Below, one piece after another: positions 23,005-31,710 of a DNA stretch of 64,000 nucleotides; within the stretch, counting starts at the first letter, position 1; every line of letters starts with the position of its first letter. The stretch comes from JAICLK01 sp963810525 (GTDB taxonomy: Bacteria > Patescibacteriota > Saccharimonadia > Saccharimonadales > UBA4665). The notes beneath the pieces are model-generated. The model saw only the letters and a program-made list of their open reading frames with translations. It was not told where the DNA came from and did not search any database. The stretch is from NCBI GenBank assembly GCA_963810525.1, contig CAWENB010000006.1, forward strand, positions 62,001 through 126,000, written 5' to 3'. The translations under genes and the position numbers were made by a program.

Positions 23005-23011
23005 GTAATCA

Positions 23012-23671
23012 GTGAAAATTCAGATAATTACTTTGTTTCCAGAGGTATTTGGACCGTATTTACAAAGCAGTATGTTGTGGAAGGCGGCAGATCGCGGTAT
23101 CGTGACATACGAGCTGATTGACTTGCGCAAGTTCGGACTTGGGCCGCGCAAAACAGTCGATGACACTCCGTACGGCGGCGGCGATGGAATGCTGCTTAAG
23201 ATTGAGCCAATGGTTGCAGCTATAGAGATAGCGAAACACAACGACCCCGAGGCAACCGTACTGTTGCCGACGCCGCGCGGCGAAACTTACAAACAATCGT
23301 CCGCGAATCGATTGGCAGCGGATAGACGGGGGCTGATAGTCCTCTGTCCGCGCTATGAGGGCTATGATGAGCGCGTAACGGCTTACGTCGATGCACAATA
23401 CTGCATAGGCAACTACGTTCTGACCGGCGGCGAATTGCCGGCTCTGGTTATCGTCGACAGCGTCGTGCGGCTGCTACCCGGCGTGCTCGGCGGCGAAACA
23501 AGCGCCGAAATCGAATCGTTCCAAGACGATGATGAAAATATCGAGTTCCCGCAATTTACCCGTCCGGAAGAATTCTGCGGCATGAAAGTTCCAGCTGTTT
23601 TATTGAACGGTAATCATGGTGAAATTAATAAATGGCGCCAAGCGCATGCCAAGCATAGCCATAAATCTTGA
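23012..23671 (+). CDS. trmD: tRNA (guanine-N1)-methyltransferase TrmD
   Basis: A 219-residue SPOUT methyltransferase that makes m1G37 in tRNA. Characteristic motifs: TLFPEVF at the N-terminus, DDTPYGGGDGML, LCPRYEGYDERV, and the knotted SAM site IGNYVLTGGELPA with VVRLLPGVLG. GTG start, apparently leaderless. Its usual partners rimM and rplS are absent next to it. sodN follows 46 nt downstream with a strong ribosome-binding site. Confidence 0.95.
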   Translation: MKIQIITLFPEVFGPYLQSSMLWKAADRGIVTYELIDLRKFGLGPRKTVDDTPYGGGDGMLLKIEPMVAAIEIAKHNDPEATVLLPTPRGETYKQSSANRLAADRRGLIVLCPRYEGYDERVTAYVDAQYCIGNYVLTGGELPALVIVDSVVRLLPGVLGGETSAEIESFQDDDENIEFPQFTRPEEFCGMKVPAVLLNGNHGEINKWRQAHAKHSHKS

Positions 23672-23717
23672 AAGCGGTTATACTGGGTAGTCGTAAACAA
23701 TCCGGAAGGAGGGTAGC

Positions 23718-24101
23718 ATGAAGCTTCCGTTTATCAAACCTGCCTACGCTCACTGTGACCTGCCGTGCGGTGTGTACGATCCGGCGCAGGCTCTCATCGA
23801 GGCTAAGAGCATTAAGGCCATCATGGAGAAGTATCCGGGCCTCGATGATCACAATAAGACACGGGCGATTATCATTAAGGAAGAGCGCGCTGAGCTCGTG
23901 AAGCACCATCTCATGGTGCTATGGGCTGACTACTTCAAGCCGGAGCATGTGGAAAAACATCCCGACTTGCATAACAAATTCTGGGTGGCCATCAAACAGG
24001 CCAGCGATTGCAAGCACCACTTGGAACCTGAAGTGGGTCAAAAGTTGATTGATCAGATTGATGAGATTGCCGATATCTTTTGGGAAACGAAGAAAGCTTA
24101 A
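23718..24101 (+). CDS. sodN: Nickel superoxide dismutase
   Basis: A 127-residue NiSOD precursor. An 11-residue leader ends before the nickel hook HCDLPCGVYDP (mature residues 1-11; His12, Cys13 and Cys17 of the precursor), followed by the four-helix domain (AIMEKYPGLDDHN, HHLMVLWADYFKPEH). Cleavage exposes the N-terminal His needed to bind Ni, and the mature hexamer dismutates superoxide. The maturation protease gene follows. GGAAGGAGGG precedes the ATG, giving strong translation. NiSOD is best known from actinomycetes and cyanobacteria, so its presence here suggests transfer. Confidence 0.94.
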   Translation: MKLPFIKPAYAHCDLPCGVYDPAQALIEAKSIKAIMEKYPGLDDHNKTRAIIIKEERAELVKHHLMVLWADYFKPEHVEKHPDLHNKFWVAIKQASDCKHHLEPEVGQKLIDQIDEIADIFWETKKA

Positions 24102-24111
24102 GCCGCTACTA

Positions 24112-24396
24112 TTGCGCCAGGTAATCGGTAAAAGTATGCTGCCGATGCTTCAGGAGGGCAGAGTGTTAGTGGCGAGCGGTTGGTTTGGTCGATTGCGTCC
24201 GCACGACGTGATTATCATTCACCACGATGGCTTGGAAAAAGTGAAGCGTGTTCATGCCGTCGAAGGTGATCGCTTATTCGTGCTTGGCGATAACTCCCCC
24301 GAAAGCACTGACAGCCGCCATTTCGGCTGGCTGCCGTTGGATAGTGTCCAGGCTAAAGTCATTTGGCCGAAATACAGAGCTGGCGAAGAAGCATAG
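24112..24396 (+). CDS. sodX: NiSOD maturation protease (S24/S26 type)
   Basis: A 94-residue signal-peptidase-like protein with the nucleophile in GKSMLPML (Ser8) and general-base Lys in EKVKRVHAVEGDRL, then the conserved FVLGDNSPESTDSRHFG box. Without membrane anchors it fits SodX, the dedicated peptidase that trims the NiSOD leader. TTG 24112, 10 nt after the sodN stop, is preferred because the frame upstream reads through sodN codons in another register; ATG 24049 or 24061 are alternatives that would overlap sodN. Pairing with sodN is the standard arrangement. Confidence 0.85.
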   Translation: MRQVIGKSMLPMLQEGRVLVASGWFGRLRPHDVIIIHHDGLEKVKRVHAVEGDRLFVLGDNSPESTDSRHFGWLPLDSVQAKVIWPKYRAGEEA

Positions 24397-24433
24397 CTTG
24401 AACCCGAAATAGTTAAAATGCTTATGTATATCA

Positions 24434-24456
24434 TATAATATGACTATTGTCATATT
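24434..24456 (+). promoter_or_regulatory. Promoter with palindromic operator
   Basis: TATAAT (24434-24439) overlaps a perfect inverted repeat AATATGAC-TATT-GTCATATT (24437-24456). A dimeric regulator bound here would block the promoter of the LPETG-sortase-glycosyltransferase operon. The regulator is not identified. Confidence 0.5.
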
Positions 24457-24511
24457 TATGATAATGATATATAAGTAAAAGTACTGAATTTAACTTATGA
24501 GGGGAGAGAGA

Positions 24512-25090
24512 ATGAAAAAGCTGTTACAGGTTTTTTCGGCAACGGTGCTTGCAGTGGGTCTGGCAGGGGGTGTAGCAGGAGCCACGGCCGATAACTATGG
24601 CGCCAATACAAACACCGGCAATTATACAAACACGAATTGCGATAATAATACGACGACTGGCACCGGCACCTCACAAACCAGCAGCTCGGGTTGGGCTACC
24701 ACGAACGGTGACAGCGACGGCAATGCCGGCTCGGGTAGTGCAGATAACGGTAGCAACAGCGGTACCGGCGTTACTGTGGGGTGTGGCAAACAAGCAGGCA
24801 CCACAAGTACCGGCTCGGGTACAAGTACCGGTTCGGGTAACGGCTGCGGCTGTTCGACGAATGGCAGTACCAAGAAGCAGAAAGCGAAGACGACACCTAC
24901 TGGTAAGCCTGTAGTGCCCAAATCAGCTCAGGTACTGGGAAGTTCGATTGCTCCGGCTCAAACGGCATCGTTGCCTGAAACCGGTAACAATACGGCGGAA
25001 ATGGTTGCGCTGACCGGTGCAGGACTACTGGGTGGCGCACTGATAATTCGCCGGCTCAGTGTGCTGGCCTATCGTCGGGCGATCAAATAG
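24512..25090 (+). CDS. LPETG-anchored surface protein
   Basis: A 192-residue secreted protein: signal peptide (KKLLQVFSATVLAVGLAGG...ATA), a low-complexity body of Asn, Thr, Gly and Ser (about 25-120) with several Cys, a Lys/Pro linker, and a C-terminal sorting signal LPETG followed by a hydrophobic helix (VALTGAGLLGGALII) and RRLSVLAYRR. It would be cut at T|G and attached to the cell envelope. The sortase gene follows 28 nt downstream. ATG 24512 has GGGGAGAG upstream; ATG 24497 overlaps that site. The body resembles a flexible spacer or glycosylation substrate. Confidence 0.85.
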   Translation: MKKLLQVFSATVLAVGLAGGVAGATADNYGANTNTGNYTNTNCDNNTTTGTGTSQTSSSGWATTNGDSDGNAGSGSADNGSNSGTGVTVGCGKQAGTTSTGSGTSTGSGNGCGCSTNGSTKKQKAKTTPTGKPVVPKSAQVLGSSIAPAQTASLPETGNNTAEMVALTGAGLLGGALIIRRLSVLAYRRAIK

Positions 25091-25118
25091 CGTCCTGCAA
25101 CAAGGACTGGGTCTGGCG

Positions 25119-25757
25119 GTGAATCATTGGATCAAAAAATACGCGCAAAACTGGGCAGGGCGGCTGCGCTTTTACGGCAGTGTCGTCCTGCTCTATGGTA
25201 TGACTTTACTTAGTGCAGTATATCTTGCACATACGCCGGCAGTCGTCGTCGGAGCGACGGCCTACAGTGGCAACCGCACAGTCGCTTATCAGAGGCCAAT
25301 TGCCTCTGATGTGGTTGCCGGACGACCGGTACGGATTGTTGTTCCGAGGGTGTATACGTTCGAACCGAACCAGTACGTTGATGTACCGGTCGACCAAGGG
25401 CACTACTCGAGTATTGACGATTCGTGGACGCTCAGCGGGTACCATGCCCAGTTCGACTTGAATAGTAGCCCGGCCAACAATTTCGGTGGCCAAACATTCA
25501 TTTACGGCCACAACAATGATTACGTTTTCGGCGCCTTCCGTCACCATCCACCGTCTGCCGGAGCCCAGGCCATACTGTATACCGCCAATGGGCACGAGCT
25601 GTCCTATCGGTTCGTGCGGTCCTGGAGTCTGACTCCATCCGACGTATCGGTGTTAAATTATCAGGGGCCGCCGGTGCTGCTTATTCAGACCTGCACCGGC
25701 AGTTTTAACGAGTGGCGGACGATGTACCTTTTTTCGTTCGAAAAGGTTATCAGATGA
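25119..25757 (+). CDS. Sortase
   Basis: A 212-residue membrane-anchored sortase. One N-terminal transmembrane helix (about 19-41) is followed by the beta-barrel with catalytic His131 (FIYGHNND), Cys192 (LLIQTCTG) and Arg200 (NEWRTMY). It cleaves LPxTG-type signals and transfers the protein to a nucleophile on the cell surface; its probable substrate is the LPETG protein encoded just upstream. GTG 25119 is the most likely start, based on gene spacing and the anchor; earlier codons are possible. The stop overlaps the glycosyltransferase start (ATGA). Confidence 0.88.
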   Translation: MNHWIKKYAQNWAGRLRFYGSVVLLYGMTLLSAVYLAHTPAVVVGATAYSGNRTVAYQRPIASDVVAGRPVRIVVPRVYTFEPNQYVDVPVDQGHYSSIDDSWTLSGYHAQFDLNSSPANNFGGQTFIYGHNNDYVFGAFRHHPPSAGAQAILYTANGHELSYRFVRSWSLTPSDVSVLNYQGPPVLLIQTCTGSFNEWRTMYLFSFEKVIR

Positions 25758-26983
25758 TGTTTGACCAGACGATGCTTTTGCTGACTCATGTCTGCGAGAT
25801 CAGCGGAGCGGTTGTAGGACTTGTGACTATAACCGGTTCGGCACTTGCTGACATGAGAGAAGAACGCAGACGGCGGGATAGGTGTCGCCACCCGTATGCG
25901 CGGGGTTACCGAAAGCGTCCGCTTATTACGGTGCTGGTGGTGACGCGAAACAGCGGGCAATACATCGAATCGCAACTCCGGTCGATTTTATCCGGTTCAT
26001 ACAAAAAAGTTGAGGTTATCGTTATCGATAACGCATCGAGCGACTCGACCAGGCGCGCAGTCAGGCAGTACAGGGCGTGTTATCCCAAAGCCAGACTCAG
26101 GCTGGTGGCCCGCCGCTCGGAGATAACGGGTTCCCGAGAAGCGGTGCAACTCTTCCAGAGGTACGGGCACGGCCAGCTGGTAGCAGTGCTCGACGGGCTG
26201 ACTGTGCCGGACGCAGCAGCGCTTACCCGGGTCGCTGGCCATTTTAACGATGATAATCAATTGGCCGTTCTTGATGCAGTGGTTACGGCAATGCCGGTAA
26301 CGAGCCTGGCCGGGCTTGCTTGGAATTATCAGGCGCTGCTCGCCCGACAGTCCTGCCGATTAAACACTGTCGCGTGGGACTCTAAAATTCAAAGTGTGCT
26401 GATCTATACATCTTCGGCTTTTATGGGCTTGTATGCTAAGAGCGACCGGACGGGTGATCATTTTAAAAGTCTCATGGCTGAAACGGTTGGATTTTATAAA
26501 CACCAAATAACATGGAAAGTTATATTTCGCCAATCCGGAATTTTGCCTTCAACGGTACCGTTGCTTACGCTGTTACGCCGGTGTCAGAGTACTGAACTTT
26601 CGTTCCGTCAGCGACTTCTGGCTATCGCAGGGTTGGTGAATATAGTGTGTAAGATAATATTAACGGCAATCTTACCAATTGTTGTAAATTATTTTATCTT
26701 CCTGGCTTTTAAGTTGAGGGAACCGTCGATGTTGCTCATAAGTTTGCTGATTCTCTCCATATTGCTCGCTACGGCTATTTGGGAGAGCAAGAGTCTCAAT
26801 TATCAACAAAAGCTATTGTACACTTTGGGTGTGCCGATTATGTATTGGATGTTCTATTCATTATCCAGCGTCCGGGTAGTGTTTGTGGCGGCGCGTTTGA
26901 TAACGAACGTCATAAAACGCGCCGCTGTCTACCGGCCCGGGATAATGCGCTTTGTTAATCCAAGAAGACAAGAGGCGGTTTAG
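25754..26983 (+). CDS. Membrane glycosyltransferase family 2 protein
   Basis: A 409-residue protein. After an N-terminal hydrophobic stretch (about 6-32), a GT-A domain begins with LITVLVVTRNSGQYIE and VEVIVIDNASSDSTR, with a possible acidic motif at VAVLDG in place of a canonical DxD. The C-terminal third has about three to four transmembrane helices (for example LVNIVCKIILTAILPIVVNYFIF). It would add a sugar, perhaps to the LPETG protein or an envelope glycan. The ATG at 25754 overlaps the sortase stop. The absence of a clean DxD lowers certainty about activity. Confidence 0.78.
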   Translation: MMFDQTMLLLTHVCEISGAVVGLVTITGSALADMREERRRRDRCRHPYARGYRKRPLITVLVVTRNSGQYIESQLRSILSGSYKKVEVIVIDNASSDSTRRAVRQYRACYPKARLRLVARRSEITGSREAVQLFQRYGHGQLVAVLDGLTVPDAAALTRVAGHFNDDNQLAVLDAVVTAMPVTSLAGLAWNYQALLARQSCRLNTVAWDSKIQSVLIYTSSAFMGLYAKSDRTGDHFKSLMAETVGFYKHQITWKVIFRQSGILPSTVPLLTLLRRCQSTELSFRQRLLAIAGLVNIVCKIILTAILPIVVNYFIFLAFKLREPSMLLISLLILSILLATAIWESKSLNYQQKLLYTLGVPIMYWMFYSLSSVRVVFVAARLITNVIKRAAVYRPGIMRFVNPRRQEAV

Positions 26984-26999
26984 GTAGGGGGCTAACCGG

Positions 27000-28853
27000 C
27001 TAATTTTGGTGTGTCGGATCGAGGTGCGGTAACGGCGGTACATGGGAATTCGTTCCCGCGTCACTGGCATCAAAAAGCTGCGTAAACGCCGGAATCTGCC
27101 TGGCTCTCGACGGATTCGATGCTAGGTAGTTACTCGCGACCCGGATCGCCGCATGGACATCGCCGTCTTCCATATATGCTTTCGCGACGGCGAACATAGC
27201 CGGCATTCCGGTCTCGATATCTTCGGCCATGATTTCGGCATCGTCTAGCAGCCGCTGCGCGGTGCACTCTGCCTGATCAAGCTCGTCCAAATCGATAAAT
27301 AGTTGTATGGCTGTTTCGAGAGTTGTTCTGCGAACGTCTACGTCAGGGCTTTGCTGCCACCGCCCCATTGCCTGTAAGGCTTCGGCGGCTCGTGCCTGAT
27401 CCCGATGCCTGTGTGCTCCCGCGTACCGACGCGCGGCAAACTCATGCATGTGAATTGGGAGGGTGAATGCCGGATCGACTCTATCCAAAGTTTTATAGGT
27501 ATCAATCAGTCCTTCAGCTTGAGAGAGTGTCGAAGCGTCGTTAGTTTCCTCGTAAACTGCCAGGGAATTGCGGATCCGATATAGTGCCCGAGCCGCTCTG
27601 TCGACGGTCGCGGTGGGCTGGCTGATAAGTTCATTGGCAACGGCGGCTTGTCCGTGACGGGCAAGCCGACGAATCAGAATAGCTTTAGCCTCCTCATTCA
27701 CCCGTATGTGCAGCTGTTTGGCTGCAAGGTCTGGCAACGTTTCAGCGGGGGCATTTGCGGCCGCAATGGTAGCGAGTCGAGCCAATGAGTAATCAGTACC
27801 TGAGCTATTGTAATTACCGAGCAGGCTAACTATATTGGCAACGTATTCTGCCGGCAATTGTCGGCCGCTTGCCAGGTACATGTCCACGTACGATTTATAA
27901 AGGTTTTTATCCACGGCAATGTTTGATGCGATGGTGGTTAAAGTTTCCCCTTGGTTTACGCCGAACGCGCCAGCCTCTAGGCTCAACAGGCTTCCGGCTG
28001 CCCAAACTAGAACTGCGGACCGGAGGGGTGAAGTCTGGGCCAGACGGAAAATGTATTCCGGTGTGTTTTGGGCGATAACGCTAATGGCAGCCAAGGTACC
28101 TGTGGTTGGCTGAGCCCTATATTCGACAATGCACGCTGAGCGTAAGTGGTGCTGCAATTCTGCGTATGCTTCTGAATAGTCGGCCCCATCCGTTCCTGCA
28201 CATCCTTCAATCCCGACGATGTGAGCCAACAGCGTCATCCGCTGATTATCGTCATCAAAAGCGCTAAAGAATTCGGAATCCATAAACTGCCGGGCAATCC
28301 GGGCGTCGGTCGTATAGTCCCGGATGCAGTTTGACAGGTACTCGGCAAACTGTCGTGAACCGAAGTTTAACGTAGACATTACCTTATAAATATCTTCATA
28401 TTGGTATGTCTTTGGCAGATCGGTGATGGTCTCCTGGTAGGCGTCTTGGTCAAAATGGGTATTAGTAGTCTCCAGGATTGATTCGACGGTGCGGTTCGCC
28501 AGTTCGGGTTGGTGGCGGCGCGCTACGCGTAGCCACTGATTAAGTGTATGACCGGGTTCAATGAACTCTGGAGGTTTTGACCAAACTGGCTGGCGCGCGT
28601 ACTCCGGTACGCCTACGCCGGGCTGTCCGGTGTTTAGCAGTGTTATAACGGATTGGCGGAACGCATCAGCACTTTGGGATAACTGCTCTTCGACACGGGT
28701 GAGTGAGCTGGGCGCCGAAGCCGGAGAACCGTATGTGAGCTTCAGGTCGGCAAGTTCAGGGTCAATGTCGTCAGGGAGGCCATCAACAATCAATCGCAAT
28801 TCAAGCGGTACTGCCGGTCGGGGGGCTTCATGCGCAGAAGCCAGGTCTTCCAT
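27000..28853 (-). CDS. Large helical-repeat protein of unknown function
   Basis: A 617-residue soluble, largely helical protein resembling an alpha-solenoid (many AL, AA and LA-rich helices; the C-terminal part with DLDELDQAECTAQRLLDDAE looks TPR-like). No catalytic motif found. The start at 28853 is chosen because TTGCAT-17 bp-TATTGT places transcription at that ATG. The apparent hydrophobic N-terminus in the frame up to 28898 is an artefact of translating the promoter. It is convergent with the glycosyltransferase gene and lies downstream of another unknown gene on the same strand. Confidence 0.65.
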   Translation of the reverse strand: MEDLASAHEAPRPAVPLELRLIVDGLPDDIDPELADLKLTYGSPASAPSSLTRVEEQLSQSADAFRQSVITLLNTGQPGVGVPEYARQPVWSKPPEFIEPGHTLNQWLRVARRHQPELANRTVESILETTNTHFDQDAYQETITDLPKTYQYEDIYKVMSTLNFGSRQFAEYLSNCIRDYTTDARIARQFMDSEFFSAFDDDNQRMTLLAHIVGIEGCAGTDGADYSEAYAELQHHLRSACIVEYRAQPTTGTLAAISVIAQNTPEYIFRLAQTSPLRSAVLVWAAGSLLSLEAGAFGVNQGETLTTIASNIAVDKNLYKSYVDMYLASGRQLPAEYVANIVSLLGNYNSSGTDYSLARLATIAAANAPAETLPDLAAKQLHIRVNEEAKAILIRRLARHGQAAVANELISQPTATVDRAARALYRIRNSLAVYEETNDASTLSQAEGLIDTYKTLDRVDPAFTLPIHMHEFAARRYAGAHRHRDQARAAEALQAMGRWQQSPDVDVRRTTLETAIQLFIDLDELDQAECTAQRLLDDAEIMAEDIETGMPAMFAVAKAYMEDGDVHAAIRVASNYLASNPSRARQIPAFTQLFDASDAGTNSHVPPLPHLDPTHQN

Positions 28854-28859
28854 GAAATA

Positions 28860-28888
28860 ACAATACAATAAAACAGCAAAAAATGCAA
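28860..28888 (-). promoter_or_regulatory. Leaderless promoter, minus strand
   Basis: On the minus strand TTGCAT (28888-28883), 17 bp, TATTGT (28865-28860), then 6 nt to the ATG at 28853. Confidence 0.6.
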
Positions 28889-28928
28889 ACGTTAACAACG
28901 GTCAGAATTTAATCACGTAGCGGAGTGT

Positions 28929-30095
28929 CTATACATTGAAATTGTTCGGCAGAATCCGCGGATTAGGCGTGCAAGCAGTTAGTAGTGCTGCTTTTTCCTG
29001 GCGGGTCGCGAATTGATAATTGGCATGGCCGGAAGCTCCGTTGACGTATCGTACCTTTATGTCGCGGGCCTGTTTAAACGCGCAGGCAATATCGCCGTAC
29101 GCCGCTTTTTCATCAACCACGGTATCCGTCCAGCGCATTCCCGGCCGAGGGCCGATATAGTTTACTTTGGTATCAGGGGAAAAGTACGACGAAACTGAGC
29201 AAAGCAGATCGACGAGATCACTTCTGCTGCCTATTTGTTCTAATATGCGCATTTGACTGGTAAGTACAGGTGGAGCAGCGCCGAAGCCCTTAGAAAATTG
29301 CTGGTTTGCCTGGAGCCAATCGGCGGGCAGAGACAGGGGGTTGAAACCGCGTTCTTCCCAGGCTCTAAAAAATGAGACGACATACTTGCCAAGCGCATCC
29401 TGTCCGATACCGGAATTGGTAAAGAAAACACCCTGTTCGCCGAAATCTGCCGTGTGAATACCTGAGGGCGACGATAACATAGTAACGAACGAAAGCTTTC
29501 TTGGCGGCGTATAACCTATCTCCCGGCACCGTTTAAGCATCAGGAAAAACATAATGTCTGCCATGCTGTGGAGCGTAACTCCGTACGTCGGCGTATCGAG
29601 CGGTGCGTCCTCGAACGAGCTTATGAACATGTCGGTCATACTCTCGATGGTAATGGGCTGATTGCCGATTTGCTGGTAGCGTGTCGGCAGCCGGTATCTG
29701 GTGGCGCAGGCAACATCGGCGGCAACATTATTGCCGTTAATCTCGCCAAGCCCCATAAAAATAAAATTGGTGGCTGGGGCGTGCTTCGGAGCCGGGTGCC
29801 ACTTGTCATTATAGATATCGATACTTGTCGGTACCGGATTATTCCAACCTTCGTAGCTGTATATTGCCGCATTTGCTGATTGGTCAATGGCGCCGAGCGA
29901 GGAATCTTCAAATCTTTGGTTGGCACAACGGGCCAGCAACAGGTCGAGACCGGGATAACGGCGTACGGCTTCGACGGCGAACACGGCTGCCATGCCGCCC
30001 AACAGTGCTCGGCGACCAACGTCATTACCATCAGTAACCTCTGCATGAAGGGGTTCAAACGGCACAGAGAACGATGATTCCGAAATATCGGCCAT
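28929..30095 (-). CDS. Putative membrane-anchored alpha/beta-hydrolase-like protein
   Basis: A 388-residue protein with an N-terminal segment GRRALLGGMAAVFAVEAVRR that may be a weak anchor. A region GVTLHSMADIMFFLML could be a nucleophile elbow (Ser in LHSMA), and the late GASGHANYQF could supply the His, with NFIFMGLGEINGN as a first strand. This would fit an alpha/beta hydrolase, but the elbow is not canonical and I assign it only tentatively. AT-rich TTTATAAAG lies just before the ATG, suggesting a leaderless message. Confidence 0.5.
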   Translation of the reverse strand: MADISESSFSVPFEPLHAEVTDGNDVGRRALLGGMAAVFAVEAVRRYPGLDLLLARCANQRFEDSSLGAIDQSANAAIYSYEGWNNPVPTSIDIYNDKWHPAPKHAPATNFIFMGLGEINGNNVAADVACATRYRLPTRYQQIGNQPITIESMTDMFISSFEDAPLDTPTYGVTLHSMADIMFFLMLKRCREIGYTPPRKLSFVTMLSSPSGIHTADFGEQGVFFTNSGIGQDALGKYVVSFFRAWEERGFNPLSLPADWLQANQQFSKGFGAAPPVLTSQMRILEQIGSRSDLVDLLCSVSSYFSPDTKVNYIGPRPGMRWTDTVVDEKAAYGDIACAFKQARDIKVRYVNGASGHANYQFATRQEKAALLTACTPNPRILPNNFNV

Positions 30096-30160
30096 GGCTT
30101 TATAAACAATCGGTCAGTAAGTAATTAGAAATATTATACTAAATCCCTACCCAATCGTGT

Positions 30161-30907
30161 CTAGGCCTCGATATGACGGAACCGGTAGGCGCCAAACATG
30201 ATGAGTACGATGAGTGTGATGGTCAAAACAACCAAGTCTTTCGTGAGTCCGAAATGGGATTGCCCGATTAACAGGGCGCGCATGGCGTCGACGGCATACG
30301 ACATCGGGTTTAACTCGGCAACTGTATGAAGCCACTCCGGTACGTGATCGAGGGGGTAGAGCGCGCCGCTAAGGAAGTACAATGGGAACACCAGAAATTG
30401 ATTGATAGCCTGGAAACCTTGCATATCTTCGACGAACGAGCCGATGCCTGAGCTGAAACAGGCAATGGCAACCGCTAACATCGTGAGAACCCCAATAGTC
30501 GGGATTACGAGCAGCCAGTGCTGCGGGTGAAAGCCTAAGAATAATGATATAACGAATACCAATACACCTTGCATGACCGCCGTGGTGGCGCCGCCGAGAG
30601 CGCCGCCAAGCATAATTTTCAGGCGTGAAACGGGTGCTACCAGGGTTTCTTTTAGAAAACCGAATTGCTTATCAAACATAATCATGGCACCGTAGAACAT
30701 CGCTGAAAACAGCACGGTCTGCGCCATTACGCCGGGCACCAGAAACTCCAGATAATCACCCTGGCCAGCGCGTTTATATACCGATCCCAGCCCGTAGCCA
30801 AGCGCCAACAGAAATAAGAGCGGCTGGCCGACGGCGCCGAGCATACGCGACTTGGCGCGGAAAAAACGCTTGATCTGTCGCAGCCATAATATAAATATCA
30901 CTTTCAT
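30161..30907 (-). CDS. ABC-2 type transporter permease
   Basis: A 248-residue integral membrane protein with six predicted helices and the ABC-2 signature near the end (FPLYFLSGALYPLDHVPEWL...NPMSYAVDAMRALL). Similar to DrrB-type drug exporters and other multidrug permeases. It pairs with the ATPase encoded directly upstream (4-nt ATGA overlap) and forms the last gene of the MarR-controlled efflux operon. Confidence 0.9.
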   Translation of the reverse strand: MKVIFILWLRQIKRFFRAKSRMLGAVGQPLLFLLALGYGLGSVYKRAGQGDYLEFLVPGVMAQTVLFSAMFYGAMIMFDKQFGFLKETLVAPVSRLKIMLGGALGGATTAVMQGVLVFVISLFLGFHPQHWLLVIPTIGVLTMLAVAIACFSSGIGSFVEDMQGFQAINQFLVFPLYFLSGALYPLDHVPEWLHTVAELNPMSYAVDAMRALLIGQSHFGLTKDLVVLTITLIVLIMFGAYRFRHIEA

Positions 30908-31710
30908 CGCATATTCCTTGCGCGGTGGCGCGCTCGCCAGGCTTCGTGCGGATCCGCCGCTTCGTCGCGAACGGTCCGACCGGTCAGTGACAGGTAGGCC
31001 TCTTCAAGACTGTCGGTATTGGTTTGTTTTTTCAGTTCATTGGTGGTGCCGAGGGCAATAAGCTTGCCGTGATCGATGATGCCAATACGGCTAGCATTTG
31101 CTTCAGCTTCTTCGAGGTAGTGGGTCGTAAACAAGACGGTCATACCTTCGGTTTTGCTCATTTTTTGGACGTAATCCCAGAGTAGATTGCGGGTTTGAGT
31201 GTCGAGTCCGAGCGTCGGCTCGTCGAGAAACAGTACATGCGGATGATGCAGCAGGCCGCGGGCAATTTCCAGTCGGCGCTTCATGCCGCCGGAAAACGTT
31301 TTGACAGCCGAGTCACGGCGCTCCCAAAGCTCTACAAGCGTGAGCAACTCTTCGATGCGCGGGCGAGCCGAACGTCGACTCAAGCCATAAAAGACGGCAT
31401 GCAGCTCCATGTTTTCATAAGCAGTGAGCTCGGTGTCAACACTCGGGTCCTGAAACACGATGCCGAAACTCCGGCGCACCGCATCCTGATTCCGTCTGAC
31501 GTCATGTCCGGCCAGCGTCAATAAACCGTCGGTCGGCTGCAGCAGCGTCGTGAGCATCTTGATGGTGGTGCTTTTGCCGGCCCCGTTCGGACCAAGCAGG
31601 GCGAACAGCTCGCCCTTCTCGACCTCAAATGACACGTCATTGACCGCAGTGACGTCGCCGAACTTTTTGGTGACGTGTTCGAGCGTAATGACCGGTTCCG
31701 ACTTACTCAT
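30904..31710 (-). CDS. ABC transporter ATP-binding protein (DrrA-like)
   Basis: A 268-residue ATPase. Walker A GPNGAGKST, Q-loop VFQDPSVD, signature FSGGMKRR, Walker B VLFLDEPT and the switch His (FTTHY) are all intact, followed by the extra C-terminal segment typical of the DrrA subgroup. It energises the ABC-2 permease encoded next. ATG 31710 overlaps the MFS stop by 8 nt (coupling); upstream in-frame starts would extend deep into the MFS gene. Confidence 0.92.
   Translation of the reverse strand: MSKSEPVITLEHVTKKFGDVTAVNDVSFEVEKGELFALLGPNGAGKSTTIKMLTTLLQPTDGLLTLAGHDVRRNQDAVRRSFGIVFQDPSVDTELTAYENMELHAVFYGLSRRSARPRIEELLTLVELWERRDSAVKTFSGGMKRRLEIARGLLHHPHVLFLDEPTLGLDTQTRNLLWDYVQKMSKTEGMTVLFTTHYLEEAEANASRIGIIDHGKLIALGTTNELKKQTNTDSLEEAYLSLTGRTVRDEAADPHEAWRARHRARNMR

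Noticed and set aside
28854..28898. Hydrophobic N-terminus of the 27000-28898 frame as a signal peptide
   Set aside because: The codons coincide with a -35/-10 pair pointing to ATG 28853; the segment is promoter, not protein.
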